Positions 14,301 to 26,123 of a stretch of 64,000 nucleotides of DNA are shown piece by piece. The DNA lies in assembly GCF_040115645.1 (NCBI RefSeq), contig NC_089548.1:2170001-2234000 (forward strand), given 5' to 3'. The translations under genes and the position numbers were made by a program. Origin of the DNA: Euwallacea fornicatus (lineage: Eukaryota; Arthropoda; Insecta; Coleoptera; Curculionidae). The notes under the pieces are model-generated. The model saw only the letters and a program-made list of their open reading frames with translations. It ran no database searches and was not told where the DNA came from. The number at the start of each line of letters is the position of its first letter. Positions within the stretch are counted from its first letter, which is position 1.

Positions 14301-15598
14301 GTTTTCAGCTGTCCACTTCGATAGCAGCGTTAGCTCTTGTAGCCCTGGCCACCATCATGGATATTCCTAATCCGTTAAACGCAATGCAGGTAATTTATAT
14401 CTAGTTTTATTTCGGAAAGTAGATCAAATATTGTATTTTTTAAAGAAAAGTATATAACTCTTACTACTCTAGCATTATATGGTCGGTTTTAGAGAATGGT
14501 AATGCTTGTGGATGGGAGTTATTATTTATTCAAGGTATCAACTCTGAAAAGTACATCAAAAAATTTACTTAGCATATTTTAATAATATTTTGTTCGATCA
14601 ATAATATATGATTTTGGACTTGTAGATCCTATGGATCAACATACTGATGGACGGTCCGCCGGCTCAAAGTTTAGGCGTCGAGCCCGTGAGTGATGACGTG
14701 GTGAAGCAGAAATCCCGGAATACCAAGGAACCGATGATTACGAAGACGTTAATAGTCAACGTATTATTGTCGGCCACCTTCATTGTAGCTGGTACTCTTT
14801 GGGTGTTCAACAAAGAGGTACGAAACAAAATTAAATGGAAAAGTTGCTCACCATGGTTAGGCCTTTGTATAACTTTTCGTTTCAATTCCGTTTGATAATT
14901 TAAACCAACTTGTGAATGAACACAACGAATTTAGTGCCTTACGCAATTCTGAATCATTATTATTCCTCCAAATCTTTTAGGAAAATCTCTAACTTTTTAA
15001 GATTAATTGGTCTTTAAAATAAGAAAAGTAGATTAATAAATTGTCCAGGTGTCCATGATATATACTGTTTTAACCTATTTAAAGCTTAATTTGATCAAGT
15101 TGTGTATGTTTCTCACAAATCGCATGAAAGACTTACTCCATAGTAAACTAAAATCCTTTGGAAATTAGATGACCGCAGACGGTGTAACGTCTCGAGACAC
15201 GACGATGACTTTCACGTGCTTCGTGTTTTTCGACATGTGGAACGCCCTGTCATACCGTTCTCAGACGAAGAGCGTGTTCCAATTAGGGTTTTTCTCAAAT
15301 ACATTCTTTTTGGTGGCAGTCGGCGCCTGCGTAATCGGCCAGCTTTTGGTGGTTTACGTGCCGCCCTTACAAGGAGTTTTCCAAACTGAAGCTCTGTCAG
15401 CACTAGGTAAGAAACTGTTGCATTCTGTGCCAAATCTATAGTACTTATCTTCTTAACGGTATTTTTGTATTCGCAGATATAGCTTTTTTGGTAGGTCTCA
15501 CTTCCTCAGTTTGGGTATTCTCTGAATTCAAAAAACTATTTGAGAGGCTATTAGAGAAGAAGTGTAAAGGAAAGAAGACTCCGCTTGAATACGTATGA
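2302..15598 (+). CDS. SPoCk: Secretory-pathway Ca2+/Mn2+-transporting P-type ATPase (SPCA; ATP2C1 / Drosophila SPoCk)
   Basis: P2A-type ATPase that loads Ca2+ and Mn2+ into the Golgi lumen. Exons: 2302-2346, 7963-8102, 11028-11273, 11323-11487, 11545-11641, 11702-11939, 11993-12091, 12568-12761, 12914-13038, 13098-13243, 13296-13394, 13449-13601, 13662-13821, 14041-14196, 14248-14389, 14626-14817, 15169-15406, 15477-15598. All junctions are GT-AG and in phase. The product is 918 residues, the family's usual size. Visible motifs: TGET at about 192-195 (actuator loop); PEGLP at about 309-313 (ion-binding helix); ICSDKTGT with phosphorylated Asp about 352; a KGALEK-type nucleotide-binding segment; MVTGDAMETA; and MTGDGVND near 643-650. 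The C-terminal membrane half reads PNPLNAMQILWINILMDGPP and RDTTMTFTCFVFFDM, both typical of SPCA rather than SERCA. Oddities: GDGVND is followed by Gly where Ala is usual, and NFV-R-FQLST reads NFV-G-FQLST. Everything except exon 1 is near certain. Confidence 0.95.
3870..4202. repeat. Two-unit tandem duplication, period about 178 bp
   Basis: The unit containing atgttaactttagc...ggaactggaaatcactcc...gggacacaaattttacc (about 3878-4015) recurs diverged at about 4057-4200 as atgttaactttaac...gaaactgataatcatttc...aggacacaaatgttacc. The spacing is about 178 bases. It lies in SPoCk intron 1. Confidence 0.6.
5850..6800 (-). pseudogene. Decayed mariner-family transposase
   Basis: Reading the minus strand from about 6800 downwards in shifting frames gives, in the right order, the blocks of a mariner (DD34D) transposase. 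A linker reads SVDDPPRPDR. The helix-turn-helix block reads EIAEILKISHDPIHRIMHN followed by WVPKQLT. The first catalytic block reads IVTGDES with a stop where Trp is expected, then MHHHQPETEL. The second block is DDNTRLHTA. The third is HPPHSPDLAPGDYH. Several frameshifts and stops break the frame, so no protein is made. It sits inside SPoCk intron 1, antisense to the gene. Terminal repeats were not identified with confidence. Confidence 0.85.
8103..11027. other. SPoCk intron 2 (about 2.9 kb)
   Basis: AT-rich. The open frames inside are short and without recognisable domains. No transposon coding or clear inverted repeat was noticed. I see nothing further. Confidence 0.5.
12092..12567. other. 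SPoCk intron 7
   Basis: The intron runs from a GTGAGT donor to a TTTCAG acceptor just before the DKTGT exon. Nothing else is recognised in it. Confidence 0.6.
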
Positions 15599-17046
15599 CA
15601 GCAACGACGGAAGCCGCCTAAAGGCTCCAGAACTAGGTACTACTGTTGAGAAAACCGCGAGGTAGACCCAGTGTGCACGATTGCATTTTAAAGGTGACTA
15701 AACAAAGGTTACACAATATTGTCTCGAGTTGTGTAATTTTCTTAAAACACTACAGGTCAGCATGGGAATTTTTTGCGGTTTTTCTGTAAATTTTGGAGAA
15801 ATGCTGTTAAAAAAATCTTCATGTTGTCCCGAAATTCGTGAACAATTTCGGAGGTCCAAAAATAAATTTCAGTTCATATAATTTCATTTTCAAGGAGTTA
15901 GAGAATAAAATATTTTGTCGAAGACGCAGAAGCTAGTGACGTTAAAGCGACTTTAAAAAAGCAACGTCATAATGTTGTAACATTGCAATGTCAAAGCGAC
16001 ATATGCAAGAAACATATGAATTGCTTTATATTGTTGCAGTAGCGCTCCAGAAATTTTGAATATGTTAGTTTAGACAAATTGCAAGAAGCGTAATTTTATC
16101 TACGTTGTGTTGACTTGTGGTGCGTATAAATTCTCGTAACCAGATGTTCTGCTCATTTGTTTACCTCTCGACTGACAGCCATTATTGCACCTTTCCCTGC
16201 GTTATATATAAGTTTAGAGTGAAATAAACCCTCAAAGATGTTTTTCCCTTTTTGCACACTCGCTATTATGGTAGTACCACCTTTATTTTTTGTACATGTT
16301 GTCTATATACTCATCTAGGTATTTCAATTAGTTTCAACCAGTTGGAATTATTGTATTTATATGTATTGTGTCGTAAGTCGAATCGTAGAAGATAGTACTT
16401 ATTTAAGACATCACTCGGCAATTCCTTGTGTAAGTTATAATATGTATTTATGTATTGAAAATGAACGTTGTGTCAGGAAGAATGAATGTTTTCGGGGGCA
16501 TATCGTAGATTTTTAAAGTTTGTCTTGAGCACTTCTTGCGTATAAAAACTGCACAGTTTGTAATAAAGCGTTAGAAAATACTTGATATCTCAAACTAGCA
16601 TTTAATTTACGGATTGTACATGTAATTTTTATCCTCGTCTAACAGGGTTATCTTTCTTTAGTATTCAGATTTAGCCACCTAAGTTTGAAAATGCATTTAT
16701 TCCACTCCATAATCACCGCGTCCACTCTCCCCCTTGTACATGTTTGTTTTAAGTTCAATTATGCTCATTTAAATTATTATTTAAAAAAAGTAGATTTTAA
16801 GGTATGTCATCTAATCATAAAGCACTCATGGCTGTAATATTATTGTAAGGATTTATTGTACATTTCTTTTCTTGCATTTGCCATCGCCATTTTAGCTGCC
16901 GAACTGGGTCGGGTCTTGTTTCCGCTTGTTTTTACTTTTACATTTTTATGCGATGTTTTTGATGACTCGGTGGCAGGGAGGCAGTACTTTTTCATTCTTT
17001 TAGTCACTAATTTAGTTGAATTTCAATAAATCTATATCAAATAAAT
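15599..17046 (+). other. 3' untranslated region of SPoCk with candidate poly(A) signals
   Basis: AT-rich sequence after the SPoCk stop. AATAAA hexamers occur at 16223-16228, 16562-16567, 17025-17030 and 17040-17045. Any of them could end the transcript. The last pair is followed by diverged AT-rich DNA without coding signal. Confidence 0.45.
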
Positions 17047-19000
17047 GAGTTTTTAATCAAAGAGGTATTTATTTATCAGAGTTGATACGAATGTTCCGAG
17101 GAATTGAATGGCGGGTTAAAATTACTTAATTTGAAATCGACTTAGTACTGTGTGTTTCTACGCTTCCCTTAGAGTCATTGTTGCATTCTTTAAAAATAGA
17201 TCGTGTAGGATGCGGGAATCGTTTGAGTATCATTGATCTCATAAAATGCTTTATGTATAAAGATGTCCTTTTTAGTACGAATTTTAAATCCCTTTTACTT
17301 GTGTTGAATGTGGCAGCCTCTTAAACCGTTAGAGCCAGAAGGGGGTCATGGCTAATGAAGATTTCAAAGCAGCATTTGATCCGAATATATGCTCAGGTTA
17401 GTTCGCTTAACAAAAGTATTATAATAAGTCAATTCCCCTTAATTTTCCTATCCAGACTTTTGCACTTTGCGTGTTCGTAGCTAATTGACTAACTAAAGTA
17501 ACTAGTTGCATAATTTTTTTTCTGGATATTTACCCTTTACTTTGTGTTTGGATACATTTCAAATTTAACTCAGTACCAAGTACATATTCGTATTATCGCA
17601 ATTTACGATTGAACTGATATTTAACTTCTAAGATATTCTAGATAGGTACAACGAATTATTTTTGTTTATTTCAGAGAAGATCTCCGTGATCAAAGAAATC
17701 TTGCCACCAGTGCTGATTGATGCTTAATACTGGAAATGTATTAAGCGTAAAAAAATATTAGTCGTTCGCGGTCAAGACTTTTCGGCTGGGTCACACTTAG
17801 ATCAACGGTCAATGTTGACCAGACCGTGACCTCACAGGTAACATGAATCATTTCTGATTCTACATGTTTGCTAAGAATAATGCTTGAAAACAAAAATTTA
17901 CAATATTGTTCTTATCAACTGGAATGTGTGAATTATTTGCAATGACGAAAGTTAACGTGGACTGTTGATAAATGGGCATATACATATTTTCAAGACATAA
18001 CTAAATTCTATTGTTATCCTAACCAACTCGTTAGATATAAGTAATTTCTAATCCTGAGCGATTAAACTTTGATGGCTGGCTTAGTAGATAAGTGTCTAAT
18101 TTCGGAATGCATCGCCCTAGCAGCAGTCCTGCCAAGGCGAAAAACTTATAGTGGGCGCAAAACCGCGGATCGTTAACGAACAATTACTTAATAGTAATTT
18201 ATCTCCGAAACCAATTAGTAAGTTCGTCCCAGATCGGCTTCTATCTCCTAATACATTTGCGGTACCGTGAATTGTGTGTGGCAGTACCAGTACAGCGTTA
18301 GCTTGCACAGCATAGTTAAATCAAATTCGGCGGCGTTTCTTGGTGCTACTTTACGAGCATAGTGATAATACGTTCCTAAAGACGAAACACTGAAAAATCA
18401 TTTTTTAAGAAAATAATCTTTAAAAAGTGAGTAAACAATGGGAGAATATTGAAAGTTTGGTGATGTTTAAAGCTTTCAATGTCTAGTTTATCTAAAGTTT
18501 ATTTAAATATTGGGCTTGTGGCTCAGATCTTTAAAATCAATAAGTATTTTCGGATAACTTTTTTTGCCAATATATGCTACCTTGTTCTGCTTTTTATTAC
18601 TTCTCTGTTTAAGCAAAGGTTAATTTTCTTAATTGATCACTCTGTATATTTTTATATAAACGAAACGATCTCTTTCGCCTGAAATCGTCGTTTTGACGTC
18701 ATTCCTATAAATCTGTTAAAGTGACACCACTTTAGTTTTTTATGGATCATTCTATGTATATTTTTATAGAAATGGAAAAAATTCGTTTCCCTCATTTCGA
18801 AATTATTTATATATATATATATCTTTCGCCATTTTTTTAGTTATTTAGGACTCAGCAAACAGTAAGTACAATAATTGGTACTGAAAATCAAACTTTTTAT
18901 TTGCTTTTAGGTTTTTTACTTTTGGGCTTATATATTTGAGAAATCATAAAATTGCATTTTTTAATCAAGCAAAAAAGGTCATTTTATTTCTGTAATAATA
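17047..19000. other. Intergenic AT-rich DNA
   Basis: No gene recognised. A short (AT)n run lies near 18810-18825. Frames at 18117-18308 and 18479-18682 have no recognisable domain. Confidence 0.5.
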
Positions 19001-19768
19001 CAGGAAGTTTAAAAAAAAATGCGATCTATAACTCAGTTACTTATGAACGGATTTTAATGAACTAGAAATTAAATAAAATTATATTTTTTAAGCTACTAAG
19101 TAATATCACAGTTGAAGTTTCTTTTAACTCAATTTGTGTTTTAGATGTCAACTTTTAAATTTCCAAAAAAGAACTTTTATATTTTTTGATAGAAAATATT
19201 TTCCTGAATTTAAAGTAAAAATAATTTTTAATTGAAAAAAATTCAAAAATTTGAACAATATAAGTTCTGTAGCCATCTGTACGCTAGATTTGGACATTAT
19301 GAGTTATGTATGCAACTGTATTATCATGGGTCCATCTGCGTTATTCTGTGATTATATGCATTTTATTCAATCCCAGCCTATTGTATCATTTTGTACAGAC
19401 ACCTGGCACCATGCACAAGTGGAGTCCATATGATATTCAACGAGAAGAGACAAGATAAAACCGCCCTTATCTATTGGAACAACATCATTTTTCCTCATAT
19501 TTTTCTGTAAGCAATTATGCTGCGAATATGATTATTGTCATTAACATTAAATTCAGGAAAATATTTTTTATCAAAAAATGTAAAATAATAAGTTCTATTT
19601 CAAATTCTGAAATCATACGTGAAAGAAAAGGAGTTGAGTTTTAAAAAATCAACTTTGACGCTGGTAGTTTAAAAACTATCATTTTATTTAGTTTTAGCTC
19701 ATCAAAATACATTCATAAACAAATTAGTTAAAGCTTCGCCCGTTTTTTGAAACACTCTGTATATGGAG
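19001..19768. mobile_element. Foldback element, about 0.77 kb
   Basis: The left end near 19001 (tacaggaagtttaaaaaa) and the right end near 19766 (reverse complement tatacagagtgtttcaaaaa) begin two long diverged inverted arms. Matching pairs include agaacttttatattttttga at about 19170 with the reverse complement of 19575-19600, and gaaaatattttcctgaattt at about 19192 with the reverse complement of 19553-19572. Further out, ctagaaattaaataaaa matches ctaaaactaaataaaa. Arms are roughly 240 bases, with about 300 bases between them. No transposase is inside, so it would be non-autonomous. Confidence 0.7.
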
Positions 19769-20339
19769 CGATCAAGAAAAAAAAACAGTGTGATGTATGC
19801 TCGACAAATCTGATTAATTTAACACTAGGTTTTGACGACTTAGAAAGAAAATGTGAAACTTTGCCAATTTAAAGATTATTGAAGGATTCATAATAAAATA
19901 ACTATCTCTTGGATCAAATAATATAGTAAATCATCCCATATACGCGACGTTCCAGTTACGACTGAACTCTCTATTTGAGTCATTTGGCATATACTTCAAA
20001 AATTGAAAGTGTAATTTACAGCAATGTTTTGAATGACATGGCGCGATGCTTTGTTATAAAAAAAAAAATCATTGAAATAAAATAAGTTGACGTGTTCTGG
20101 CAATATTCCATTAATTATCCGCAATTCTCGTATAAAAAATGATCCATTAGTTATATATATCACAAGCGTGTATTAGCATGGAATAATATCGGCACGAATA
20201 GTTATTTATTTGCCTTTTGGCCTCTAATTTCCATGCATTTAGAAGCAGTTACAACAATAAATGAGATACATGTAACCATCCATTATATTGAGATTGCAGG
20301 CGATTTTGTTGGGCGCTATTATAACCTAGGGCGAATACG

Positions 20340-20603
20340 TACAGGGTGTCCACGCGAAAATCCGACCCCTCTCTAACTTTTTAATATATTGAAGTAGGAA
20401 AGAGAATTGTAACAAAAATGCTTGAAAGTTCATGTAGTGTTTTAAGATAGTTAGCCGTTTTATACAGAATGTTTAATAAACATGTGCCAAACCAACATTT
20501 CATTTTTTGAACAATTAAGCATTACCTTTTATAAATTTTTAAATTCTGCGTTTTATTACGAATTCAACTATATATATATATATAAAAGTTAGGACACCCT
20601 GTA
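20340..20603. mobile_element. MITE with CAGGGTGTCC terminal repeats
   Basis: The left end reads tacagggtgtcc. The right end, read as reverse complement, is tgtacagggtgtcctaac. The length is about 265 bases with no coding content. The right side carries an (AT)n run just inside the terminus. TA dinucleotides abut both ends, as for Tc1/mariner-derived MITEs. Confidence 0.65.
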
Positions 20604-20718
20604 CATAGTTACTGTCTGATAATTTCATGAAACCACCCTCATCACCTGGATGTTTTTTGGGAATTTGTAAATCAATCAAGCAAAATGCCATACGAACTGT
20701 TAGTTTGGAGAAATTATA

Positions 20719-22394
20719 TACAGGGTGGCCGTTTGAAAACGAAATACGCAGTTCTGACCAGATAAGAGTATTTACAAAAAAACGTTAGGACATGTACACG
20801 CTATTTTAAGGGGAAGCCATTTTAGGCTAATTCGGACTCCCGAAGCTGCAAAGGAAAGAGCGTGTTGACTCCCTAAATGTTAATTAGAAAAGTCCCTTAA
20901 GCAGAAGCGTGTTCACTCTCAAAATCTTAACTGGAAAAGGGAGTCCAATGACTCCTCATTTTGAATATATTTTAATATTCCTTATTAGCCCCGAGTTTGC
21001 GCAATTTGAGTTATTTACATTCAGTCACTTTACTACGATAACAAAAAATATTCGGATTAATAATAGAGATTATGTTTCATATTTTTTTAAATAAAAGTAA
21101 AGTTACTACAAGTTAATCGAGTAAAAGTTGGTAATGTCCACTTCCTACTTCCACACAAAAGGAAAAAAAATTTAAACCGCCGTCGAACATTTTGAAGCAT
21201 ATGTGGAGTGATTTAATTACATTCGTTAATGATTGCCGTAAGTCGTCTAAAGATGTTGGTTCAGTGACATAGATTTTATTTTTTAAATAGTCTCATAAAA
21301 AGAAGTCCAATGGACTTAAGTCTGGAGAACGCGAAGGCCACTCTATGGGTTCGCTCCCACCAATTGATTGCCTAGGAAATGTTCTATTTCGATACTGACG
21401 AACGGTCAATTCATAATGAAATGCCGTATCGTCTTACTGGAATATCAGATGGTTTTCCTTGCATTCGTTATCGTTTTCGATTATCTCTATTAATGCCGAA
21501 TAATTAGCGTTTTCCAGTAACTTAAGATACGTTTCCCCTACCTAATTGCCAGATAACAAATATAGACGGACATCAAATATTCCCGCATAAACATTCACTT
21601 TTTGCTGACATAGTGTATGGACCTCCTGAATAATCGTAGGATTCATATCAGACCAATAACGGCAGTTGTACCAATTTACAGTATCGTTCAAAGAGAAAGA
21701 GCGTTCGTCTGAGAAACACACATTAAAAAGGAACTGTTGATAATTTAGAATCCGTCCTGACATACTTTTGCAAAATTGCAACCGTCCATTAAAATAATCT
21801 TCATTAAGTTCTTCCACTAGATGTATTTTGTACGGATGAAATTTGTATATATTTTTTAAATCATTTAAATGTTCGTAAGCTTCACACTAACTAGTACCTC
21901 TAACTTTCTTGCACTTAATTGAGGGTCTTGAAAAACATGTTTCAAAACTCCTACCTCAGTTACCTCATTTAATACCGCGTTTTCAACTTGATGCTTTTTG
22001 TTACCAACAGACTGAATATCCTTTTTTAGCGTAATAAAAACAAATAAAAAAATACCATTCAATAGTAAAAGACAAAATAAATTAATATAAATAGCCCAAT
22101 GTGGGCATTTTCGGGAAGTCCTTATCCTGGTTCTGTTGATAGCAGAGACTTGAAACTCGGTTGTTATAAAGTACATCTAATTACTTTTAAAATAAGGTCT
22201 CACTCGACCGCCTCTTGTATTTAAGATTTTGAGGGTAAAAACCCTCCTGCTTAAGGGGTCGCAGATAGGGGAATTCGAAGTAACTTAACATGTTTCCCCC
22301 ACAAAAATAAGTTTTACGTGTCCAAGTGTTTTTTCATAAATTTTCTTAACTGTTCAGAACTCTGTCTATTTCGTTTTTAAACAACCACCATGTA
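20719..22394. mobile_element. Decayed Tc1/mariner-superfamily transposon with long terminal inverted repeats
   Basis: The left terminus is tacagggtggccgtttgaaa and continues aacgaaata. The right terminus, read as reverse complement, is tacatggtggttgtttaaaa and continues aacgaaata. TA flanks both. The inverted similarity continues inwards for about 200 bases: cccttaagcagaagc...ctcaaaatcttaa at about 20893-20930 matches the reverse complement of 22212-22256. The interior carries a broken transposase on the minus strand. It is a complete but dead element of about 1.7 kb. Confidence 0.8.
21170..22150 (-). pseudogene. Transposase of the 20.7-22.4 kb element, frameshifted
   Basis: The minus strand gives an N-terminal DNA-binding stretch (VLKHVFQDPQLSARKLEV, about 21910-21970). 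A middle segment follows at 21542-21817 (VCFSDERSFSLND, RYWSDMNP, KVNVYAGI), corresponding to the W-DE-F block of DDE_3 transposases. After a frame change comes SRSPDLSPLDFFL, followed by a stop where Trp is usual, then YLKNKIY (about 21180-21400). Order and motifs fit the same family as the transposase at 25.06-25.82 kb. Stops and frameshifts make it inactive. Confidence 0.8.
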
Positions 22395-22414
22395 TATGTG
22401 AATACAATATGTAT

Positions 22415-22447
<33 letters not shown>

Positions 22448-24498
22448 TCGATGTGTTCCATATGTATGACTTCTATTAATATTAACGCTTTGTAAATCAT
22501 TAAACTGTGGCGAACTGGGTGCTTATTGAAGTTTAACTTTAAACTTTTGGAATATTAATTTTTATGACGTCCCGTGAAACCTATTTAAAATTTTAATCTT
22601 AGAAATTAAGCGAGACGACAATGTATTATTACAGATCAAAGTCCACTTTTAGTAAATTTTTAGTTCCACATGAATTGGATTATTATGTATATTTCAAGTC
22701 GTATTATTAGATACCTTTAGCAGAAATACTTGTTAGGTATATAGAAACTATTTGATTCTCGATAGCCATAGAAAATGTGCAGTCGACTGATTGTGTTTCA
22801 ATTTCCGTAACTAAATGGGTTATACAGTCCATTATGACTCTATTGTTCCATTGGAAGGATTTTAATATTATTTTCTTTACTCAAATAATTGAGCGTGCTT
22901 TACAACATGGTTATAAAATTTAATTGGCTACTAGCGCCACTGACCTGGATTCGAGACAGTGCACCTTCGGCAAAAATACCAAAACAATCCCCAACGTATA
23001 CAGACGATACACAAAACAGCATTTATTAATTAAAAATTATGATTTCGGCAAGGAAACATAATGCATCATTTTAAAGGATTGTTTCAAAGCATTTACTAAT
23101 ATACTGAGTATTTACATACACAGGGACTTTCGATAGGTTTAGTGTCACAGCAAAAGCATAAATTTTGACCTATACAAGGTAAATTTACTTTTTCTATCTG
23201 GGGCAAGTTTGTGAACCTTTTCAAAGCAATCTCCAAAATTACTGCTTTTTGCGAAGTTAAATAACATTGTAATAAAGGTTTTTTAGGACCTTTTTTGACC
23301 AAAAAATAAACACTTTATTCATATTTGAAACAACTATAGATAGCATACACGGGTTACCACATAATATAACGGAGTTGGTACTCCTTTTCTATACAGAGTG
23401 GCCTCGAAATAAGGGTATAAATAAGTATTGGGTACTATAGAGTAAAAAACCAGAACGATTCCGTTAAATTTATACGAAAGTTGTTTATGTATTTTCGACA
23501 GGATGTTGAAGTAATTTTTTAATCCAAAGTTGATCTCTTTGCACGAGGAGAAGCATATTTTTACATTCATGCTTTTCAGTATACTTTGAATAAATTCAAT
23601 AAAATTTTTGTTTGGTTGCATCAAAAAATTGTGGCATGCTATTATTTGAAGTGTTTTATCAATTGTAATATCTGTGAGTAGGTAAAACATTCAAAATTAT
23701 CAACATGTGATTTGGATCTAAATCTATATTCACTTTTTTTATTGGTTCTTTGTTAGTTGTTTAAGCTATTTTTTTTATTTCTTGTAATTGTATTGTATCT
23801 ATTTAAAAAAAGGCAGGATAAAACATTTTATACAGTAGTCAACAGGAGTTGGAGTCTGGCATAATTTAGAACTATAAAAATAATTCATGTTTTTCAAAGA
23901 AATGATGAAAGATTACAATGGGTAAAATTAAGACACAATGAAATTATTGTTTTATTGTGATGGGAAAAAGCCAGAAAAACAAATTTTTAGATATACTCAT
24001 ATTATAAGTATACCTCGAGGAGCTTGATAGGTTGCAAAAGCATAATCAGAACGGTTCCCAGTCAAGAAAAAAGACACTGTCTCAGGGGCCCTATAACAGT
24101 CACATTAGAAATAAGTTCCACCGAGGATCAATCTCTCACACATGTCAAAACATAAAGTGTAATATTCTATGAATCTAAAATTAATTAACATTATGACAAA
24201 GATTTCAAGGCAAACTTAGACATGGATTTATTATTGAAATGATTGCATTTGAGTGTGATTTGTATATGCCCCAAAAATCAGAAGTAAAACACAGGTCTCA
24301 AAAGCAGTCGGACTTGTTACTTCTGATATGTTTCGAAATAAATTGTTCTATGAGGAACTGAAGCAAGATGCTTTCATAATGCTTCCTCTTAGGGTTAGAA
24401 AGTATACCTATCAAACCAACTAATCTGTGAAACTGGCACTTAACATTCAGCTGCAAAGGTCTGTCAATCTCTGAATTCGAAGGGCACGCGGAATTTTT
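22395..24498. other. Intergenic AT-rich DNA with scattered transposon ends
   Basis: A (TATG/TA)n microsatellite lies at about 22405-22445. A lone terminus-like string (ctatacagagtggcctcgaa) lies near 23389, similar to one near 1908 (ctatacagagtgacctcaaa). The 118-codon minus frame at 23334-23690 and the 68-codon frame at 23096-23302 have no recognised domain. Confidence 0.5.
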
Positions 24499-25058
24499 AT
24501 ACAGGGTGTTTGGTTCACCGATACATATCCGAAAGGGGGTGGTAGGTGCGATGATTTGGAATGTATTGAACCATATATACTATTATACAAAGTGTTACGC
24601 ATTTCGAGATATCGTCATTTTTCCAAATTTTACCATTTTCGCTGTTTACTTCCATATAAGTTAAAATAAAAATTTAGCTGAATGTTCGATCTGGCTCTAC
24701 CTTTTTTCACATAAACTTGAATATGTATTTTATTGATATCAAACATCTAATGAAGTCTACATATTAAAAAAAAAATAATGTAGCCTTTTAAAGTTCGAAA
24801 AAGAAATTTCTTAAATATCAAACCTTGACTTTGTAAGCGAATACAAGAAAAGGTGCAAATGAAAGAGACGTTCAAATATCTCTAAAAACTTATTGAACTA
24901 ATGCTCTTTCGAATGATATATTGAAAGACTCAGATTTAATGTCGCATAAGATATTTAATTAAAAAAAAATTAAAAATGCGGATATGGCGATTTAACAATA
25001 TGAATAAAAATTAATTAGTAATTATTATTTATACATTAATTATACTATTTATTTAAGA

Positions 25059-25823
25059 TTAATTATTATGCTCGAAATGAGATCCACCATTTCTGATACA
25101 ACATCGGCATCTTCGTCGCATCTCTGTGGTGGTTACTCCTAGCTTCATTTCAACCTTCATGACTTTTGCTGCCCTATTAATTTTTTGAATGAGATGGTCT
25201 CGATCGTGAATTTCTTCATTGTATACCAGTTCCTTCATTCTTCCCCAGATATGATAATCTACTGGGGTCAGATCCGGAGATCTAGCAGGCCATAATATTG
25301 GTCCGTTTCGCCCTATCCATCTTTCGGGAAACTGATTATTTAAAAACTCCCTTATTGTTTTCCGATAATGGGCAGGACATCCATCGTTTTGAAATATGAT
25401 TTCCGTTCTTACATCTAAAGGTATATCGTCCAAAATATCTGGTAAATGATTTCTTAAAAATTCTAGGTAATTTTCGCCATTTAAATTGTCTGGCAAAAAA
25501 TATGGGCCAATCAAAAGCCTGCCTATTATACCAGCCCATACGTTCACACTAAATTTATGTTGAAACGAAGTTTCTTTTTTCATATGCGGATTTTCTTCAG
25601 CCCAATAATGCAAATTATGAAAGTTGGTAACTCCTTCACGGGAAAATTTAGATTCATCCGTCCATAAAATCCTGCGAAGAAATCTTCCATCTTCAATATC
25701 CGCATGTAAGATAAATCGACAAAAATGTGTTCTTCGGATTGGATCTCCCTCCTCAAGTCCTTGCACGGGTGTGTAATGAAAAGGGTGCAATTTCTCAGAG
25801 TGTAGAACTGACCACACCACCAC
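25059..25823 (-). CDS. Tc1/mariner-superfamily transposase, N-terminally truncated but open
   Basis: The frame holds 254 codons without a break. The DDE catalytic core is visible: WTDESKF (first Asp), FQNDGCPAHY (second Asp) and WPARSPDLTPVDYHIWG (third Asp), then RRCRCCIRNGGSHFEH at the end. I count 41 residues between the second and third Asp, so the triad looks like DD41D. The family normally has about 100 more N-terminal residues with helix-turn-helix domains; these are missing because the frame runs into the inverted copy just upstream. The protein would keep the catalytic core but probably not bind its ends. Expression is unknown. Confidence 0.85.
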   Translation of the reverse strand: MVVWSVLHSEKLHPFHYTPVQGLEEGDPIRRTHFCRFILHADIEDGRFLRRILWTDESKFSREGVTNFHNLHYWAEENPHMKKETSFQHKFSVNVWAGIIGRLLIGPYFLPDNLNGENYLEFLRNHLPDILDDIPLDVRTEIIFQNDGCPAHYRKTIREFLNNQFPERWIGRNGPILWPARSPDLTPVDYHIWGRMKELVYNEEIHDRDHLIQKINRAAKVMKVEMKLGVTTTEMRRRCRCCIRNGGSHFEHNN

Positions 25824-25876
25824 CCAGTATCATGGCTTACCAGATATTTTATTTTATTTTTATATTATTTTTTTTA

Positions 25877-26123
25877 CGGACCAATATTATGGCCTGCTAG
25901 ATCTCCGGATCTGACCCCAGTAGATTATCATATCTGGGGAAGAATGAAGGAACTGGTATACAATGAAGAAATTCACGATCGAGACCATCTCATTCAAAAA
26001 ATTAATAGGGCAGCAAAAGTCATGAAGGTTGAAATGAAGCTAGGAGTAACCACCACAGAGATGCGACGAAGATGCCGATGTTGTATCAGAAATGGTGGAT
26101 CTCATTTCGAGCATAATAATTAA
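25877..26123 (+). pseudogene. Inverted copy of the transposase C-terminal third
   Basis: The plus strand reads SPDLTPVDYHIWGRMKELVY and continues to NGGSHFEHNN and a stop. It matches the C-terminal part of the minus-strand transposase at 25059-25823. It lacks any start and the first two catalytic Asp residues. It forms the right arm of the palindrome. Confidence 0.9.
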
